A stretch of DNA of 64,000 nucleotides from Luteitalea sp. TBR-22. Lineage in GTDB: Bacteria; Acidobacteriota; Vicinamibacteria; Vicinamibacterales; Vicinamibacteraceae. Location: the NCBI RefSeq assembly GCF_016865485.1, contig NZ_AP024452.1:62001-126000 (forward strand), given 5' to 3'. A program made the position numbers and the translations under genes. Shown in pieces: positions 61,077 to 64,000 of this stretch (the stretch's first letter is position 1; every line of letters begins with the position of its first letter). The notes under the pieces were generated by a model, which saw only the letters and a program-made list of their open reading frames with translations, was not told where the DNA came from and made no database searches.

Positions 61077-62108
61077 ATGCGTCCCGCACAGGTGCTGATC
61101 GCGGCCGCCTTCGCGCTGGCCGTCGCGGTCAGCGTGTCGGGCCAGCCCAAGACCGATGTCGTCACGCTGGCCAATGGCGATCGGCTGACGGGGGAGGTCA
61201 AGCTGCTCGATCGTGGACGGCTCGAGTTCAGCACCGACGATGCCGGGACGCTGTATCTCGAGTGGGACAAGCTGACGAGCGTGGTCGCGGGAATGCGGGT
61301 GGTCGAGGTGGTGACCGAGGACGGGCGCCGGTACCTGGGCAGGCTGGTGCCGGCAGTCCCGCGATCCCTGGCTGTCGGCGGCAGCGAGGGGGTCGTCGTG
61401 CTGAGCATGACGGAGGTCACCATCATCCGACCGATCGGCGCCAGCTTCTGGGCCAAGCTCGATGGGTCGTTCGATGCCGGCTTCAACTACACGCAGTCCA
61501 GCGGCATCGCGCAGCTCAACGTCAACTCGGACACGCTGTACAGGAAGTTCGGCTCGCAGGTCCGCCTGACCGCGTCCCTCACGGCGACCGCCACCGACGA
61601 CGATGACGGACGCGACGACCGCGCGCTCCTGGAGCTGTCGTACCTGCGCTACCCGTGGCGCGAGTGGTTCGTGGCAGGCGCCGGCCGCATCGAGAGCAAC
61701 GAGAGTCTCGGCGTGCAACTGCGCTCGCAGATCGGCGTCATGACCGGGCCCAGGCTGATCAACAGCAATCGTGGGCACCTCTCGATCGGCGCGGGAGTCG
61801 TGCTCAACGACGAGGTCGGCGTCGACGTCGAGCGCGTGCAGAACGTGGAGGGCGTGTTCGTCTTCGACGCCGAGTTCTTCACCTACGACCGCCCCAGGAC
61901 GACCCTGGATGTGAACGTCCAGTACTACCCGAGCCTCAGCAACGCCGGGCGACACCGGCTGTCGCTGAACGCCGGCGCCAAGCGCGAACTGTTCAAGGAC
62001 CTGTTCGTGGCCGTCAATGTCTACAACAGTTACGACAATCGACCTCCGAATCCGGCCGCCGAACGCAATGACATCGGCGTGGTCCTGTCGGTGGGGTGGA
62101 CGTACTAG
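61077..62108 (+). CDS. DUF481 outer-membrane beta-barrel protein
   Basis: 343 aa. A signal peptide (AAAFALAVAVSVSGQP) is followed by a small beta module (DVVTLANGDRLTGEVKLLDRGRLEFSTDDAGTLYLEWDKL) and the DUF481 barrel (FDAGFNYTQSSGIAQLNVNSDTLYR ... FVAVNVYNSYDNRPPNPA) ending in LSVGWTY. It is 42 bp downstream of glsA and closes the operon. The N-terminal part resembles that of the 43981 protein. Function unknown. Confidence 0.82.
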   Translation: MRPAQVLIAAAFALAVAVSVSGQPKTDVVTLANGDRLTGEVKLLDRGRLEFSTDDAGTLYLEWDKLTSVVAGMRVVEVVTEDGRRYLGRLVPAVPRSLAVGGSEGVVVLSMTEVTIIRPIGASFWAKLDGSFDAGFNYTQSSGIAQLNVNSDTLYRKFGSQVRLTASLTATATDDDDGRDDRALLELSYLRYPWREWFVAGAGRIESNESLGVQLRSQIGVMTGPRLINSNRGHLSIGAGVVLNDEVGVDVERVQNVEGVFVFDAEFFTYDRPRTTLDVNVQYYPSLSNAGRHRLSLNAGAKRELFKDLFVAVNVYNSYDNRPPNPAAERNDIGVVLSVGWTY

Positions 62109-62199
62109 CGGCGGGGCGCGAGCATGACCATGGCGCCCGTGCCGGCGCCCCCCTGGCATCGAAGGAACTCACACCTCGAGGCGACGACCGTCGCGTGAC

Positions 62200-62757
62200 T
62201 CACACGAGGCGCCGGTAGTGCATCGCCACCGCGCCGTTGTGGAGCGGTTGCGCCGAGATCAGCGCGAGCCGTCGGGTGGCCGGCAGCCCTGTCTCGTACA
62301 GGGTGGGACCGTGGCCCGCAATCCTCGGATGGACGAGGAGCCGGTATTCGTCGATGAGGTCCAACCGATCGAGCGCGGTGGCGAGTCGGCCGCTGCCGAG
62401 CAGCACGCCGCCGGGCGTCGCGTCCTTGAGCGCCTGCACGGCCGTGCCTAGATCGCCGGCGACGTGGTGGCTGTTCGTCCAGGGAAATGCGTGGCGAGTC
62501 GACGACACCACGTACTTTGGCTTGGCCTCCAGCTTGACCGCCCACTCGCGCGTGGCCGGTGGCGCGTCCACGTCGCCGCGCGCGACGGCGGGCCAGTAGG
62601 CCTCCATCATCTCGTAGGTGACGCGGCCCCACAGCATCGCCTCGCTCTCGTCCATGAGCCGCGTGTAGAACGCGTGCGTCTCATCGTCGGCAATCCCCTC
62701 CTGGTGATCGACGCAGCCATCGAGGGTGACGTTCATGCTGAAGGTGAGCAGGCCCAT
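62200..62757 (-). CDS. dihydrofolate reductase-family protein (RibD C-terminal fold)
   Basis: 185 aa, a distant paralogue of the gene at 27723. Typical segments are TFSMNVTLDGCVDHQEG, AMLWGRVTYEMMEAYWP, KYVVSSTRHAFPW and GGVLLGSGRLATALDRLDLIDEYRLLVHP. The substrate is unknown. It lies 9 bp downstream of the esterase on the same strand, so the two may be cotranscribed. Confidence 0.88.
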   Translation of the reverse strand: MGLLTFSMNVTLDGCVDHQEGIADDETHAFYTRLMDESEAMLWGRVTYEMMEAYWPAVARGDVDAPPATREWAVKLEAKPKYVVSSTRHAFPWTNSHHVAGDLGTAVQALKDATPGGVLLGSGRLATALDRLDLIDEYRLLVHPRIAGHGPTLYETGLPATRRLALISAQPLHNGAVAMHYRRLV

Positions 62758-62766
62758 GGTCGCCTT

Positions 62767-63720
62767 CTACTTACCTGTCTTGCTTGCCAGGAAGCCGTTC
62801 ACGTCGAGCCAGTGGATGAAGGCGTCGAACCAGCGGTTGCTCGTGCGGTTCGGGTTGCCGAGACCGAAGCCGTGGCCGCCGTTCTGATAGAGGTGGAACT
62901 CGACCGGCCGCCCCGCGTCGAACCACGACTTCACGACGCCGAACTGGCCACGGAACAGGAAGTCGTCGGTGGCGATGGCCGTGAACATCGGCGGCGCGTC
63001 CTTCGGCACGTCCACCGGCCCCATGCCGCCATAGATGGGACCGATGAACGCCAGCTTCATCGTCTTCGAGTTGAGCGTGCTGTGCATCGTGAGGCCCGCG
63101 CCCGCCGAGAAGCCGATCATGCCGATACGGCTGGTGTCGACGCCCCATTCCTTCGCCCGCGCGACGATCAACGCATACGCGGCCTCCGCATCCTGGAGTT
63201 GATTGGAGAGGTCCCAGCGCGGCGGCGCCGGCCGGGGAGCGCCCTCGCCGGCCCCAGCAGGTGGCGTTGCCGCGGCGAAGGTGCGCTCCATCGACGCCTT
63301 GAAGCCATCGAGCGACTCGGGCGTCGGCTGCAGTCGATACTTGAGCACGAAGGCGGCGATGCCCTTCGCATTGAGCGCCTCGGCCACCTCCCAGCCCTCG
63401 TTGCCCATCGAGAGCCACCGGAACCCGCCGCCAGGCGCCACGATCACCGCGGCGCCGTTTGCCGTCCCCGGCTTGGGCAGGAACGGCGTGAGGGTCGCCT
63501 TCGAGACGTTGCGCGCCATCGGGTCGCCCCACTGACGGAACCAGCTCTCCTGCGCGGTCTGTCCCTCGACGCCGCCGGTGCCGAGCGGAATCGCGTTGGG
63601 CTCGGGAGGAGCCGCGAGCGGGTAGATCGTGCCGTCCTGGGCGCTGGCAGGCGAGCCGAGCGCGAGCAGGCCGGCGAGCGCGGCCGCGCCGGCCACATTC
63701 GAAAGCGACGCCATGGTCAT
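62767..63720 (-). CDS. secreted esterase/alpha-beta hydrolase (BD-FAE type)
   Basis: 317 aa from ATG 63720 (GGAGG 5 nt upstream). A signal peptide (VAGAAALAGLLALGSPASAQ) precedes an alpha/beta hydrolase: oxyanion region VIVAPGGGFRWLSMGNEG, nucleophile in GMIGFSAGAGLTMHS, Asp in TDDFLF and His in NGGHGFG. It resembles secreted acetyl-xylan esterase or carboxylesterase-like enzymes of soil Acidobacteriota. The acyl substrate is unknown. Confidence 0.9.
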   Translation of the reverse strand: MTMASLSNVAGAAALAGLLALGSPASAQDGTIYPLAAPPEPNAIPLGTGGVEGQTAQESWFRQWGDPMARNVSKATLTPFLPKPGTANGAAVIVAPGGGFRWLSMGNEGWEVAEALNAKGIAAFVLKYRLQPTPESLDGFKASMERTFAAATPPAGAGEGAPRPAPPRWDLSNQLQDAEAAYALIVARAKEWGVDTSRIGMIGFSAGAGLTMHSTLNSKTMKLAFIGPIYGGMGPVDVPKDAPPMFTAIATDDFLFRGQFGVVKSWFDAGRPVEFHLYQNGGHGFGLGNPNRTSNRWFDAFIHWLDVNGFLASKTGK

Positions 63721-63807
63721 GAGGTCCTCCAGGGATTCAGGTGCAGTCTACCCAAGTCGCACGGCACGCCCGAGAATTGCCTGAACCGGGCGTTCACGGC
63801 GTTCGCA

Positions 63808-63813
63808 TATAGT
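63808..63813 (+). promoter_or_regulatory. -10 element of a probable leaderless promoter
   Basis: TATAGT ends 7 nt before GTG 63821. Confidence 0.45.
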
Positions 63814-63820
63814 GCGCTGC

Positions 63821-64000
63821 GTGCCAGCTCCCACACGCGTGCGGTACAAGGTCGTGGCGCTCGCCACGTGCCTGGCGGTGATCACGCACCTCGACCGCGC
63901 GTGCATCGCCACCTTGGCGCCGGGCATCATGCGCGACCTGGGCCTGACTACCGTGCAGATGGGGTACGTGTTCACGTCCTTCCAGCTGGCGTACGCGCTG
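63821..64000 (+). CDS. MFS transporter (3' end outside window)
   Basis: The visible 60 codons from GTG 63821 start with a basic residue run and a membrane helix ([25 protein letters not shown]), followed by [19 protein letters not shown]. The D-R-x-C-I pattern and QMGYVF segment match the first two helices of anion:cation symporter (hexuronate/glucarate-type) MFS proteins. It continues beyond the window. Confidence 0.8.
   Translation, partial: MPAPTRVRYKVVALATCLAVITHLDRACIATLAPGIMRDLGLTTVQMGYVFTSFQLAYAL

Overview
The window is 64 kb of a high-GC, Gram-negative chromosome. TonB-dependent receptors with an N-terminal carboxypeptidase-regulatory-like domain, PD40 beta-propeller secreted enzymes, cysteine-motif GMC oxidoreductases, a secreted sulfatase and many signal-peptide enzymes suggest an Acidobacteriota soil bacterium, probably of the Vicinamibacteria/Luteitalea type. 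That placement is inference; there is no rRNA gene or other strong marker here. I see no phage, insertion sequence or CRISPR array.

Left part (1-19.5 kb): the 3' part of an M1 aminopeptidase, an S41-like secreted protein, tRNA-Ser(GCU), gltX, glpD, an AlkA-like glycosylase, a large PD40-amidohydrolase, a secreted sulfatase, a VapBC-type toxin-antitoxin pair, and a minus-strand histidine kinase / OmpR-type regulator / PD40 protein operon. The regulator is broken by one extra base.

Middle (19.6-43 kb): two tandem GMC oxidoreductases with a ferredoxin-like cysteine motif, an outer-membrane receptor, an SDR, an AlkD-like repair protein, two hydrolases, tRNA-Gln(CUG), a beta-lactamase-fold serine hydrolase followed by a second two-component system, AraC and TetR regulators, a DUF808 membrane protein, a putative secreted metallopeptidase, a soluble kinase-like ATPase and a large YNPRTGTY-repeat secreted protein.

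Right part (43-62 kb): the most coherent system. Three closely related sigma-54 activators lie near a minus-strand group (TonB receptor, sensor kinase with a periplasmic ABC-type substrate-binding domain, LuxR-type regulator, small secreted protein). Divergent from it, a plus-strand run encodes an outer-membrane barrel with a DUF3011 module, a secreted amidohydrolase, a porin, a periplasmic glutaminase and a DUF481 barrel. I read this as a sigma-54-regulated envelope module for taking up and deaminating an amide nitrogen source. A second RibD-type reductase, an esterase and the start of an MFS transporter close the window.

Between genes there are two layers of repeats. One is REP-like palindromes carrying GTAG at the stem base, in at least two families and often in inverted pairs. 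The other is a set of degenerate tandem arrays with a strict 7-bp period (RACGYYN, RATCGSG, GAAGGCC-like and GACAAGG-like units) that butt against or overlap stop and start codons. Several genes also carry a TANNNT -10 element only 5-9 nt before the start codon, which suggests leaderless transcripts.
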